From NCBI GenBank assembly GCA_020849665.1, contig JADLFX010000107.1, positions 1 to 64,000 on the forward strand: DNA of 64,000 nucleotides, given 5' to 3'. Shown piece after piece: positions 38,776 to 47,459 of the stretch. The translations under genes were made by a program, and so were the position numbers. The notes under the pieces were generated by a model. That model had not been told where the DNA came from, made no database searches, and was given only the letters and a program-made list of their open reading frames with translations. This DNA comes from Planctomycetota bacterium. GTDB taxonomy: Bacteria; Planctomycetota; UBA1135; UBA2386. Within the stretch, counting starts at the first letter, position 1; each line of letters opens with the position of its first letter.

Positions 38776-40170
38776 ATGACCACCAAGCGCACCGACGTTC
38801 CCGCGGCCGCCACGGCCGCCTCCCGGCCGAGGCCGGTCAAGCCGCCTGCCCTCTGCTGCCACAAGCGCACCGGGCGCGCATTCGTCACCATCGACGGCCA
38901 CCAGCACTACCTCGGCACCTACGGCACATCGGAGGCCGCCAGGAGCTACGGTGCCCTGATCGCCGAGCGCTTCGGCCTGATGCCGCCCACGATCGCCCAG
39001 GAGGCCGCCAGGGACCCGGGGCGCACCGTCTCCGACTTGGTGGCCGCCTACGCCCTGCACGTCGCGGACTACTTCAAGAACGGGCACCCGTCCCAGATTG
39101 CGCACGAGACCCTGGTTCTCCGCCACCTGGACCACCTGCACGGCCGGCTGCTGCTGCGGCCCTGGGACCCGCGCTCCCCCACGAGGCCCGAGGACCACTT
39201 CGGGCCGATGCACCTGGAGGCATGGCGCGACTTGATCGTGACACACCGCGTCGTCCGCGACGCCGAGGGCGAGCCCTTCCGGTTGGAGCCGCGCCCCGAG
39301 CCCCTGGCACGCAAGACGGCGAACGACTGGTTGCGCCGCGTCCGGGTCGCGTTCCGGTGGGGTGTCGCCCGCGAGCTGGTGAGCCCGAGCCTGTGGACGG
39401 CGCTGGAGGCCGTGGCTAGCCTGCGGAAGAACCGCAGCATCGCCCGCGAGTCGCGCAAGGTGCGCGCGGTCCCGCTGCACCACATCCGCGCCGTGCTGCC
39501 ACACCTGAGCCCGGCCCTGGCCGCGGTCCTGCGCGTGCAAGTGAGCATCGGCGCGCGACCCGGCGAGGTCCTGGGGATGCGCGTGGCCGACGTGGACCGG
39601 CAGGGCGTGGTAGTCGACGGCAAGCCCGAGTGGATCTTCCGGCCGGCGGCACACAAGGGCGACTGGCGCGACGACGTGCACCCGGGCTATCCGCTGCTCG
39701 AGGCCGACCGCGCGATTCTGGAGCCGTTCTTGGTAGGCAAGGGTCCGGACGACTACGTGTTCAGCCCGCGCGACTCTGAGGCATACCGGAACGCCCTGCG
39801 CCGACAGGCGCGCAAGCTCAAGGTCTGGAGGGCGCACGCACCCGAGCGGCGCCGTGCACGCTACGCCCAGCGGCAGGCCGAGAGGTGCCGTGCCCAGGGA
39901 CGGCCGCGCATCCTGAGGGCGCCGACCCTCCACTACAGCGTGGACGTCTACCGGCGCGCACTGGAGCGAGCATGCGACGCCGCCGGGGTTCCGCGCTTCT
40001 CGCCGCACCGCGTCCGCCACACCGTCGCCACGCGAATCCGTGCCGCCGCCGGTGTGGATGCCGCCGCGCAGGCCCTCGGGCACAAGGGGCTGGACGCCAT
40101 TCACATCTACGCCGAGGCGAGCATCGAAACCGTCGTCCGCGCACGCCGCGCGGTGCCGGCCGTATCCTGA
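38776..40170 (+). CDS. int: Tyrosine-family integrase
   Basis: The 464-residue protein has an N-terminal DNA-binding segment (HKRTGRAFVTIDGHQHYLGT), AP2-like and typical of planctomycete integrases, a SAM-like core-binding domain (~85-215) and the catalytic domain. The catalytic set is visible: Arg261 in SIGARPGEVLG, His411/Arg414 in SPHRVRHTVATR, His436 in LGHKG and Tyr445 in AIHIYAE. It should integrate the element at tRNA-Pro. The ATG at 38776 is preferred over 38710, which would overlap the arm-site repeats. Confidence 0.93.
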   Translation: MTTKRTDVPAAATAASRPRPVKPPALCCHKRTGRAFVTIDGHQHYLGTYGTSEAARSYGALIAERFGLMPPTIAQEAARDPGRTVSDLVAAYALHVADYFKNGHPSQIAHETLVLRHLDHLHGRLLLRPWDPRSPTRPEDHFGPMHLEAWRDLIVTHRVVRDAEGEPFRLEPRPEPLARKTANDWLRRVRVAFRWGVARELVSPSLWTALEAVASLRKNRSIARESRKVRAVPLHHIRAVLPHLSPALAAVLRVQVSIGARPGEVLGMRVADVDRQGVVVDGKPEWIFRPAAHKGDWRDDVHPGYPLLEADRAILEPFLVGKGPDDYVFSPRDSEAYRNALRRQARKLKVWRAHAPERRRARYAQRQAERCRAQGRPRILRAPTLHYSVDVYRRALERACDAAGVPRFSPHRVRHTVATRIRAAAGVDAAAQALGHKGLDAIHIYAEASIETVVRARRAVPAVS

Positions 40171-40271
40171 CGACCACGCCGCCGGGAACGTCGTGCTAGC
40201 TACGCGACGCGCCCGCTCCGGGGCTCCCGGCGGCGGTTCTTCAGCCGGAGCGACCACGGCCGGAGATCGCC

Positions 40272-41084
40272 ATGGTGAAACCGAACCGCCTGAAGCCCGC
40301 GCCCGAGGTCGAGCGCGTGGCAACCGTTGACATGGCGCACGCCACTGCGTCGCGCATCCTGACCGCACTACAGGATCTCCGCGGCTGCGGTGACCGCAAC
40401 CAGGAGGAAGCCGCCCGCGCGGCGGTCCTCGACTTGCTCGAGGGCGTTCTCGACCTGGAACCGCTCTGGCCAGCCGTCCACGACCACCTGGCACGTGCCG
40501 CGGCCGGTGCCGGGCTTGCCATCGGGACCAGCGCATACGAGTCCGCGCACGATGGCGTGCGGCACCTTGGCGTCGCGGCCGCGGCGCAGATCGCACGGAT
40601 GACCTGCCCCTCGGCGACACCGACCGAAGAGACCATCGGCGCGATGGTCGCCGACGCGGTGCGCTTCCGGCTCCTCATCCAGACTGGCAAGGCACACCCG
40701 GGAGCCGCGGCCCTCGCATGGGCGCGGCTCGCGCTAGGCCCCGCCGATCCCGAACACCTGGAGCAGATCCACGCGCTGCTTGGGCAGGAGCGGGCGCGCG
40801 CCGCCATCTACGTCTACGAGGCCGAGTTCCGGAACCTCGACGCCGACCAGCAGCAGGTTGTCCGACAGATGGCCCAGCGCCCCGGCCTGCGGTGGAGCGA
40901 CGCGGACGTTCTGTCGGATCCCTTCTGGATGGGCGCCCACAAGCGCCGGGTCCTCCGCGCGCTCGACGCGCTCAAGGCGGCCGGCGTGGTCCTGCACTAC
41001 CCGCCCCGCGGCGGGCACGCGCTAGACGAGGCGCACCCGATGGTCGCGGCACTGCGGCAGGGTGGCACCTTATTGGCACCTTAG
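40272..41084 (+). CDS. Uncharacterised island protein, possible winged-helix C-terminus
   Basis: The 270-residue protein is Ala-rich and helical. The C-terminal 75 residues (DADQQQVVRQMAQRPGLRW ... HKRRVLRALDALKAAGVVLH) have the helix-helix-wing pattern of a winged helix. I do not recognise a family. Its position just after int suggests a role in regulation or replication of the element. Confidence 0.65.
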   Translation: MVKPNRLKPAPEVERVATVDMAHATASRILTALQDLRGCGDRNQEEAARAAVLDLLEGVLDLEPLWPAVHDHLARAAAGAGLAIGTSAYESAHDGVRHLGVAAAAQIARMTCPSATPTEETIGAMVADAVRFRLLIQTGKAHPGAAALAWARLALGPADPEHLEQIHALLGQERARAAIYVYEAEFRNLDADQQQVVRQMAQRPGLRWSDADVLSDPFWMGAHKRRVLRALDALKAAGVVLHYPPRGGHALDEAHPMVAALRQGGTLLAP

Positions 41085-41139
41085 AAAGCCACAGTCGGGG
41101 TCGCGCTATCTGTCGCGGTGTCCAGTCTTCGCCGTCGCC

Positions 41140-41448
41140 ATGAATGCGACGGATTGCACGATCGGGCGGCTACTCGCGGAAGAGCCGCTGTCACTGAACG
41201 ACGCTGGCCGGATGCTCGGGAAGCACTCTGCGACCTTGTGGAGGTGGAGCCTCCGCGGTGTCCGCGGTGTCAGGCTGGAGACGTTCCGCGTCGGCCGCGA
41301 GCTTAGGACCACGCGGCAGGCCTTGCTGCGCTTCCTTGCGCGCCTGAGCGAGGGCCGGCCCGCACCTGAACCGAGGCCAACCGATGCGCGCGTGCGGCGC
41401 CGCGTGGTCGCGGTCGATGCCACACTGCGGAGGGCGGGAGTCCGCTGA
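41140..41448 (+). CDS. DUF1580-like, excisionase/MerR-type helix-turn-helix protein
   Basis: The 102-residue protein resembles DUF1580, a family described from Rhodopirellula: LLAEEPLSLNDAGRMLGKHS, TLWRWSLRGVRGVRLETFRV, ELRTTRQALLRFLARL. The fold is that of excisionase-like winged helix proteins. Next to an integrase it may be the recombination directionality factor or a repressor. ATG 41140 is chosen because earlier residues overlap the previous gene and do not match the family. The stop overlaps the next ATG (TGATG). Confidence 0.78.
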   Translation: MNATDCTIGRLLAEEPLSLNDAGRMLGKHSATLWRWSLRGVRGVRLETFRVGRELRTTRQALLRFLARLSEGRPAPEPRPTDARVRRRVVAVDATLRRAGVR

Positions 41449-41897
41449 TGAAGCCCCCCTCAAAAGCGGCCGGGCCGGCAACCGCAAGCCGCCGACCCGG
41501 TAAGGATGTCCAGGACGGAGAGGAGTCTACTCGCTCCGCGGCCGACTCCAAGACCCCGACCTGGCGCCTCGATGCCGGCCGCGTGGTCCTGCTGGGCCGC
41601 GACGGCGTTCCGCTGCCCGAGGTGCCGCGGCGCGATCCGATCAACCTGGTTGCCTGGAGCGTGCGGCCGCGTGGCCGCCGGACCGCCGAGGTCGTGCTGG
41701 TCGTGGGCGATCGGTTCGCCTGGTCGGCCGTCGTGCGTGACACCGAGCTGGCCGAGACCGTGCAGAGCTGTGTCATGGCCCACGCGCTCTACCGCGGCCG
41801 CGAGGCCGAGTTGGTCGCGCTGCTGCGGCAGAGGTGGGCGATCGAGACCGCGGCATACATCGGGAGGTTGAACACACGCGGGAGGACGGTCCGATGA
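41448..41897 (+). CDS. Uncharacterised island protein
   Basis: The 149-residue protein has a disordered, charged first 35 residues and then a compact alpha/beta region (WRLDAGRVVLLGRDGVPLPE, RTAEVVLVVGDRFAWSAVV). It is translationally coupled on both sides (TGATG upstream, ATGA downstream), so it is probably made together with the ATPase. No family is recognised. Confidence 0.65.
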   Translation: MKPPSKAAGPATASRRPGKDVQDGEESTRSAADSKTPTWRLDAGRVVLLGRDGVPLPEVPRRDPINLVAWSVRPRGRRTAEVVLVVGDRFAWSAVVRDTELAETVQSCVMAHALYRGREAELVALLRQRWAIETAAYIGRLNTRGRTVR

Positions 41898-43720
41898 GCC
41901 GCCAGCCCCAACCGTGGGACGTAAGCGATTGCGGACCTAGCGACATCGCACGCGCGGCCGAGAAGGAGCACCGTCGCGCCCGAGTGGAGATCCGCGACCG
42001 CGGACTGCCGACCGTGAGTCTCACGGCACCGTTGCCCGAGATCATCGCCGAGGCAATCGAGGCCCTGGTGCGCCGCCGCGTGGTGTTCCAGCGCGGGACG
42101 GTTCTGGTCGAGGTTGTGCGCCAGCTCGGCGAGGGTGACACCATTCGGCGGGCCGCTGGAACCCCGGTCGTGGCGCCAATCCGGGCAGGCCGCGTGCGGG
42201 AGCTGCTGGCCGACGTTGTGGAGTTCCAGCGGGGCGATCGTGTTGTGCATCCTCCCCAATGGCTTGGCACCGACATTGTGGAGCGTGGGCACTGGAGCGG
42301 CATTCCCGAGCTGCGTGGCGTGGTCTGCAATCCGATCATGCGGCCCGACGGGACCATCCTCGCTAGGCCAGGCTACGACGCGAGCACCGGCATACTCGCC
42401 GAGTTCGATGCCAGCGCCTTCCCGGACGTTCCCCTGCACCCGTCCGACGGGGAGGTGGCGGAATCTGTCTCACTGTTGCGCGAGCCCTATCGGGACTTCC
42501 CCTTCGCCAGCGATGTGGATGCAGCGGTGGCCGTGGCCGCCGTCATCACCGCGGTGGGCCGCGTGGCCGTGGATGGTCCGGTGCCCGCAACGCACTACAA
42601 CGCTGCCGTGCCGGGAGCTGGCAAGACGCTAGCGGCATCGGTGGGCGGACTGATCGCCACCGGATCGTTGCCGGCCGTCATCACCGCCGACGATCGCCCC
42701 GAAGAGTTCCGCAAGGTCATCACGGCGATCGCCCTCGCCGGGGACCGCTATGTGCTGGTGGACAACATCCCGGCCGGTCGATTCGGGAACCCGCAGCTCG
42801 CCGCCGCCCTAACCGCGAGGGAATGGCGCGACCGACTGCTGGGTGGGAATCGCATGGCGACCCTGCCCCTCGCCGCGAGCTGGGCACTGACGGGCAACAA
42901 CGTTGTCTTTCGTGGAGACCTGGGCAGGCGCATCCTGGTGGCGCAGCTCGCACCTGGCGTGGAGAGGCCCGAGGAGAGGAGTGGCTTCGCCCACGAGGAT
43001 CTACTGGCATACGTGGCCGAACATCGCAGCGAGCTGCTGGTGGCCGCGCTCGTGGTGCTACGGCACCATGCCGCTAAGGGATTCCCACGTCACACCGCCG
43101 ACCGCCTGGGCAGTTTCGAGCGCTGGGACGATGTGGTGCGGCAAGCCGTCATCGGTGCCGGGCTACCTGACCCGTGCCGCGGACGTGCGAACACCGGGGA
43201 CGGTGCCGACGCCGACCTGGATCTGCTGCGGCAGACGCTCCACTTGTGGCGCGACCGATTCGGCCCCGTCGGTGGTGTGACCGTCGCCCAGGCCCTCAGG
43301 CGTTGCCAGCCGGAGACCGACGCGATGGGGAGGCCCGTGCCTGGCACCGGCGACGATGAGCTGGCCGCGGTGCTGACCGCCCTTGATCCTCGTGGAGGAA
43401 GCCGACCATCGGCCCGCGCCGTGGGCAACGCCCTGGCCGCGATGCGTGGCCGGATCGCCGACGGCCTAGTCTTGGAGAAAGAGCCTGCCGGAGGAGGCAT
43501 CTTTCGCTGGAGGGTGGCCGACACCCGAGAGGGTGGAGGTGGAGCCGGGGGTGGGTTGGGTTGGACGAATCCCCAGGCGGTTGGGAATCGTGAAAAGCTG
43601 GCGGGCTGGGAAACCGTCCCACCCAACCCACGGACGCCCGACCGTAACGGCCACCCGCACCCGGCCGACGGCGAGCCCGACCCCGAGCGCCAGGCGATCG
43701 AGCAGGAGGGCCAGCCGTGA
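41894..43720 (+). CDS. Phage-type primase/helicase-like P-loop ATPase
   Basis: The 608-residue protein has Walker A VPGAGKT (239-245), Walker B RYVLVDN (285-291), a sensor TGNN (333-336) and a basic finger RGDLGRRI (340-347). The order matches the ATPase/helicase module of phage and plasmid primase-helicases; the preceding LRGVVCNPIMRPDGTI ... GYDASTGI segment is typical of that group. The C-terminal ~60 residues are Gly/Pro-rich and variable. It probably initiates or drives element replication. A catalytic primase domain is not visible in the first 110 residues. Confidence 0.8.
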   Translation: MSRQPQPWDVSDCGPSDIARAAEKEHRRARVEIRDRGLPTVSLTAPLPEIIAEAIEALVRRRVVFQRGTVLVEVVRQLGEGDTIRRAAGTPVVAPIRAGRVRELLADVVEFQRGDRVVHPPQWLGTDIVERGHWSGIPELRGVVCNPIMRPDGTILARPGYDASTGILAEFDASAFPDVPLHPSDGEVAESVSLLREPYRDFPFASDVDAAVAVAAVITAVGRVAVDGPVPATHYNAAVPGAGKTLAASVGGLIATGSLPAVITADDRPEEFRKVITAIALAGDRYVLVDNIPAGRFGNPQLAAALTAREWRDRLLGGNRMATLPLAASWALTGNNVVFRGDLGRRILVAQLAPGVERPEERSGFAHEDLLAYVAEHRSELLVAALVVLRHHAAKGFPRHTADRLGSFERWDDVVRQAVIGAGLPDPCRGRANTGDGADADLDLLRQTLHLWRDRFGPVGGVTVAQALRRCQPETDAMGRPVPGTGDDELAAVLTALDPRGGSRPSARAVGNALAAMRGRIADGLVLEKEPAGGGIFRWRVADTREGGGGAGGGLGWTNPQAVGNREKLAGWETVPPNPRTPDRNGHPHPADGEPDPERQAIEQEGQP

Positions 43721-43862
43721 CCCGCGCCGCACGTAAGGCTCTAGGGAGTGCGGAGTTAGGGGGTCCTTGGGAGGCCGGTAGTGGATATGGGGATGTCCGC
43801 AGCGCGACCTGCCCGGGGATTTCGCCCGGCCGAACGGGCCAGGACTCGGGCAGGGGGGACCG
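43721..43862 (+). other. Gap before the terminase-like gene
   Basis: This 142-nt non-coding gap interrupts an otherwise overlapping gene string. It is rich in purine stretches (AGTTAGGGGG, TTGGGAGG) and has a small GCCCG/CGGGC hairpin at 43824-43839. It may hold a promoter or packaging site for the downstream genes; no clear motif is seen. Confidence 0.3.
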
Positions 43863-44786
43863 ATGACCGCGCCCGAGGAGTTCACCCGTTCGCCCGGCCG
43901 GCTCGCACGGCTCCTGAACGTCGCCCGTTCGACGATCGACACCTGGCGCGACCTCGGCCTGCCCTGGAGCGAGCCGCTGGGCTGGAACGTCGCGGCATGC
44001 CGCCGGTGGGCGCAGGAGCGACGCGAGCAGCGCGAGGCCCGGCAGGCTGGGCAAGACCTTCGGAGCCTCGCCGAGCTGCGCCGGAGCCGTGCCCGTCTCG
44101 CGCGCCACCGCCACGAGGTCACGCGCTCCAAGTTGCTGCCGGCCGGCTGGTGCCGCGAGCAGATGAGGAACCGGAGTGCCGAGGTCGGCAAGGTGTTGCT
44201 CGCCCTGGTCCCTGCCCTGGCCGCCCGCATCGCGGGGCAGCACGCCCGCACCGCCCGGGCGACGATCGAGGACACGCTGCGCGCAGCATGCGAGGACCTG
44301 GCGGACCGAGCGGCCGAGATCCCGCTGCCGATGCCGGCGTCGGTGATGGCCGACCTGGAGCGCGAGCCGGCCGTGCGCGATGGGGAGCGGCCGGCGGAAG
44401 CAGCGCGCAGGTGGCTGGACGCATGCCGACTCGCCGATGCCGCCGCGGCCGAGCTTGCACTGGAACGCGAGCGCGGGGAGCTGATGCCGACGCGCTGGTT
44501 CGACACCGTTCTAGCCGACCGAGCGCAGGGTGCCCGCCGTGCCCTCGAAGCGCTCGCCCGTGCTGTTGCCCCCTCGTGCCCACGCATGAACGAGGGCCAG
44601 GCCGCGGACCTGCTCCACGAGGAGCTGCACGAGATCCTGGTGTTCTACTCGCGCCCGCTGCCGCGACCGCCCGAGCCGACCGACGCCGAGACGCGCGCCG
44701 AGGACCTGGGCGACGACCTGCGCGAGTTGGAACACGACGACGTGAGAGATTCCGAAGACAACCCCAACACGGAGACCGACCGATGA
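43863..44786 (+). CDS. Terminase small subunit-like (Nu1/TerS-type) protein
   Basis: The 307-residue protein has an N-terminal helix-turn-helix like Nu1/MerR (LARLLNVARSTIDTWRDLGL, then a cargo-recognition-like AACRRWAQER). Two helical blocks of the type found after the HTH in phage DNA-packaging small subunits follow: LARHRHEVTRSKLLPAGWCR at residues ~78-97 and AELALERERGELMPTRWFD at ~196-214. This looks like an internal duplication. Small terminases bind the packaging site and pass DNA to the large subunit. No large terminase is present in the island. Its end overlaps the next ATG. Confidence 0.62.
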   Translation: MTAPEEFTRSPGRLARLLNVARSTIDTWRDLGLPWSEPLGWNVAACRRWAQERREQREARQAGQDLRSLAELRRSRARLARHRHEVTRSKLLPAGWCREQMRNRSAEVGKVLLALVPALAARIAGQHARTARATIEDTLRAACEDLADRAAEIPLPMPASVMADLEREPAVRDGERPAEAARRWLDACRLADAAAAELALERERGELMPTRWFDTVLADRAQGARRALEALARAVAPSCPRMNEGQAADLLHEELHEILVFYSRPLPRPPEPTDAETRAEDLGDDLRELEHDDVRDSEDNPNTETDR

Positions 44787-45529
44787 CCGCGACCGTTCCC
44801 GACTTCCTGAGTTCCGTTGCGAGCGCGACCGACTCCGCCGCGCGCGCCGACCGACACAAGCTGGCCGACCTGGTGGCCGAGCTGGCCGCCGGCAAGCGGC
44901 CGAGCATCGACGCCCCCGCGACCGCATCCCTTCTCCAGCGCCTCGGCTTGAGTGGCGAGAACCTGGAGGAGCTGGTGACCGTTCGCCAGCGCTTGAACGC
45001 CCTGCGCGAGCAGGCCGCCGTCGGCCCCGAGCTGCGCGAGCACCTGCGCGAGACGACCGCGACCTACTCCAAGACCATCGAGGAGATCACGAAGCAGGAG
45101 CAGGCGCTACGTGCCCGTCGTGAGGCCGCCGAGAACGAGCTGCGCCTGGCCCGCGGCGAGGTCGAGCAGGCGCAGGTTGCCGGCCGCGCCGCCGCCGACT
45201 CCATGGCCGCGCTCCTGGACCTGCTTCACCCCGCGCTGCAACACAACTTGAGGAGCGCATCCTCGGGCGTGAAGGTGTCCGGCTCGAAGATCGCCGAGTT
45301 GACGCGGAAGATCCGCGAGGACGAGGAAGGCCTGCGCGCCGCCGGCGAGGACGAGGATCTGCGTCCGGATCTGCGCGCCGCCCGCATCGAGGCACTGGAA
45401 CACGCTCTTGCAGGCCTGCGCCGCGAGCTGGCCGAGGTCGAGGAGCAGCACGCACGCGCGCAGAAGGAGCACGCGAGCCTGGCGCGGGAAGCCGCGCTCC
45501 TGGCCGGCGAGCAGGAGGCGGGCCGATGA
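44783..45529 (+). CDS. Coiled-coil island protein
   Basis: The 248-residue protein is mainly helical with long heptad-like stretches (EEITKQEQALRARREAAENE and LRRELAEVEEQHARAQKEHA). It has no cysteine motif or membrane segment. By location after the terminase-like gene it could be a scaffolding or structural protein, but this is only a positional guess. It overlaps both neighbours by 4 nt. Confidence 0.7.
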   Translation: MTATVPDFLSSVASATDSAARADRHKLADLVAELAAGKRPSIDAPATASLLQRLGLSGENLEELVTVRQRLNALREQAAVGPELREHLRETTATYSKTIEEITKQEQALRARREAAENELRLARGEVEQAQVAGRAAADSMAALLDLLHPALQHNLRSASSGVKVSGSKIAELTRKIREDEEGLRAAGEDEDLRPDLRAARIEALEHALAGLRRELAEVEEQHARAQKEHASLAREAALLAGEQEAGR

Positions 45530-46122
45530 GTTCCACCGACCCCGTGCTGGAGCGCTTCGCGCGCCTCCCGATCACCGTGCAGAGGAGCATCGAAACCGCG
45601 CTCGTTGGGTCCGGCCCGATCGGTGCGGGATCGACCTTGGACCACGTTCACCGTGCGCGCCTGGCGTCTCTCGTGGAAGCGTCCGAGAAGGATCTTGCCG
45701 CACGCGATCCGGGCATGGTGCCCGAGATCCGCGCGAATCGGCCCGCGACGTTGGCCCAGGATCGACGATCGCAAGGGGGGGCTATGCCTGGACACCCCCG
45801 CGTTTCGAGCGCGCCTACGACCGCGACCGTCTGCGCGACGCCGAGTGCCCGATGGTTCACGTCACCGAAGCGCAGCGCACCGCCGTCTGGTTGTGAGGCC
45901 GACTTCCTGCCGGGTTCCATCGACGCGGCGTTCGGCGTGGTCGCCGATCACCTGGGCTTGATGGTGCAGGCTGGTGCGGATGCCGCGCGCGTGGGCCGGG
46001 TGTTTGCCACCTACATGGCAACGCTGTGGAGCCGGCCTGCGATCCGCGCGACCTTCGAGTCCTACGAGCACTTGGTTGCGCTGTTCGACCTGCGGCACGG
46101 GGCCGGCCGCGCGGAGCGCTGA
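45526..46122 (+). CDS. Island protein with suspected internal frameshift
   Basis: An uninterrupted frame of 198 codons. Residues 1-~80 (ERFARLPITVQRSIETALV ...) and ~125-198 (GSIDAAFGVVADHLGLMVQ ...) look like genuine protein. Residues ~86-122 are Ser/Thr/Pro-rich with poor third-position GC. In that interval the -1 frame reads YAWTPPRFERAYDRDRL and AECPMVHVTEAQRTAVWL then stop at 45894-45896, with much better coding character. The switch point is a run of seven Gs at 45775-45781. Options: an indel or sequencing error, ribosomal slippage, or two genes. No family is recognised. Confidence 0.5.
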   Translation: MSSTDPVLERFARLPITVQRSIETALVGSGPIGAGSTLDHVHRARLASLVEASEKDLAARDPGMVPEIRANRPATLAQDRRSQGGAMPGHPRVSSAPTTATVCATPSARWFTSPKRSAPPSGCEADFLPGSIDAAFGVVADHLGLMVQAGADAARVGRVFATYMATLWSRPAIRATFESYEHLVALFDLRHGAGRAER

Positions 46123-46123
46123 A

Positions 46124-47029
46124 GTGGCGAGCTTCTGGACCCACCGCGGCATCGCCGAGTTGCAGAGCTTCGGGTTCCGCGGTGTCGGGTTGAACGGCAG
46201 CACGCTGGCCGGGTTCCACGTGTTGCTGGTCCGCGCCGGGACCCTCACGTGGCGGGAGAGCGAGACGGTGGGCAGCGTCGCCATCGACCTGCCGCCGGGC
46301 GTGGCCTACTCCACCGGCTTCCTCCCGCGATCGCCTGGCACGTGGTCGATCGCAGCGGCGGGAGGTTCCACGCTTGCCGTGCAGGCCCGCGTCGCCGCGC
46401 CGGTGGCGATGGTCGCGGCGCAGGCCTTCGACCTTGCCGGCGTGGCCCTGGCGCTGGGCACCGCACCGAGCGACCCGCTGCTGGCGGTCCTCGACTTGCC
46501 ACGCTGCGCGGTGAGCCCGCGGCAGACGCTTGCGATCGCCGGCGCGAGCATCGGCCTTGGTCCGGTTGCGAACGGCACGGCGTTCGCCACGAGTGCGGGC
46601 ACGGAAACTCTGTTGCACTTGGCGCTGAACGGTGCGACGCCAGGAGGAACCCCGTCCGCGTGGGGTGTCGGACTGATCGGCTCCGCGTTCACACCGCCGG
46701 CACACCCGGGAGGGTGGAGCCTCACGCACGGCGACGTGAGCCCGCACCTGATCGCGGCCGGTGCGTTCGATCGTGCGCTAGAGGTTCCACGCGCTGCGGG
46801 TGCCTGGAGCATCACGCCGGGGACGGCGACCACCGCGGGGGTTGCGAAGCCGACCTCACCGATGACGTTCGCCTACGTGGGCGGGCAGGCCGTGGAGGTT
46901 GCGAGCCTGGCACTGTTCGCCGGTCTACCGCAGATCGCGGAGCCGATGCTGCTGGTGGCGTTGGATGCAACGCACGAGCTGCTGCCCGGGGCAACCGTCT
47001 CCCTCGCCTTCGGAGGCTCGCAGCCGTGA
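46124..47029 (+). CDS. Phage tail-fibre/structural-like protein with duplicated domain
   Basis: The 301-residue protein starts with a GTG right after the previous stop. It is rich in Gly/Ala and beta strands without a signal peptide. Two similar halves are visible: the first ends DPLLAVLDLPRCAVSPRQTL and the second EPMLLVALDATHELLPGATV, each preceded by a segment of the type G-x-WSI ... VxxLAL. This pattern resembles small tail-fibre or decoration domains found in many tailed phages. The function is inferred from style and context, not from a firm family match. Confidence 0.55.
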   Translation: MASFWTHRGIAELQSFGFRGVGLNGSTLAGFHVLLVRAGTLTWRESETVGSVAIDLPPGVAYSTGFLPRSPGTWSIAAAGGSTLAVQARVAAPVAMVAAQAFDLAGVALALGTAPSDPLLAVLDLPRCAVSPRQTLAIAGASIGLGPVANGTAFATSAGTETLLHLALNGATPGGTPSAWGVGLIGSAFTPPAHPGGWSLTHGDVSPHLIAAGAFDRALEVPRAAGAWSITPGTATTAGVAKPTSPMTFAYVGGQAVEVASLALFAGLPQIAEPMLLVALDATHELLPGATVSLAFGGSQP

Positions 47030-47078
47030 GCCTCGACCTAGCGCTGCCGGTGGTCACAGGCGCTGTTTCGGCAAGGAC

Positions 47079-47459
47079 CTAGGTGAGGCAGACTGTCTGC
47101 TCCCTGAACTCCTTCAGCCGACGAGTGTCGATCGACTCCTCCCACAGCACCTCTGGCCTACTCTTCACGAGCTGCTCGAACACGATCTTGACGGTGAGCT
47201 TCCCGTGCGGCGTCCACGTTTTCCCCAGGAGTGAGGTGAATCCTCTCAGAACGAACCCGCAGAACTCTCTCTTGCCTTCCGAAACGAAGATCGTGAGGTA
47301 GCGATCCAGGCGTCGGCGCACGACAGGCACGTTGTCCAAATGCACGAACACGGCGTCTCCGACCTTGGAGTAGTACGCGTACGGCTGGAACTTCGAGTTG
47401 GCCGACTTCACGAACTCGTCGATCACAACGTCTAGATCCCTGTTGGATGCCTCAGTCAT
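47079..47459 (-). CDS. Uncharacterised island cargo protein (downstream of pair)
   Basis: The 126-residue protein has lower GC than the surroundings and few Ala/Gly codons. It is an alpha/beta protein (VGDAVFVHLDNVPVVRRRL, YLTIFVSEGKREFCGFVLRG). It is the second gene of a two-gene minus-strand unit; its ATG overlaps the end of the first by 8 nt. It faces the rest of the island and sits next to attR, a common place for cargo such as defence or toxin-antitoxin genes. No family is recognised. Confidence 0.6.
   Translation of the reverse strand: MTEASNRDLDVVIDEFVKSANSKFQPYAYYSKVGDAVFVHLDNVPVVRRRLDRYLTIFVSEGKREFCGFVLRGFTSLLGKTWTPHGKLTVKIVFEQLVKSRPEVLWEESIDTRRLKEFREQTVCLT

Noticed and set aside
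45605-45961. Alternative Arg-rich frame over the suspected frameshift gene
   Set aside because: Its composition is typical of a shadow frame; only the -1 frame between 45784 and 45896 has coding character.
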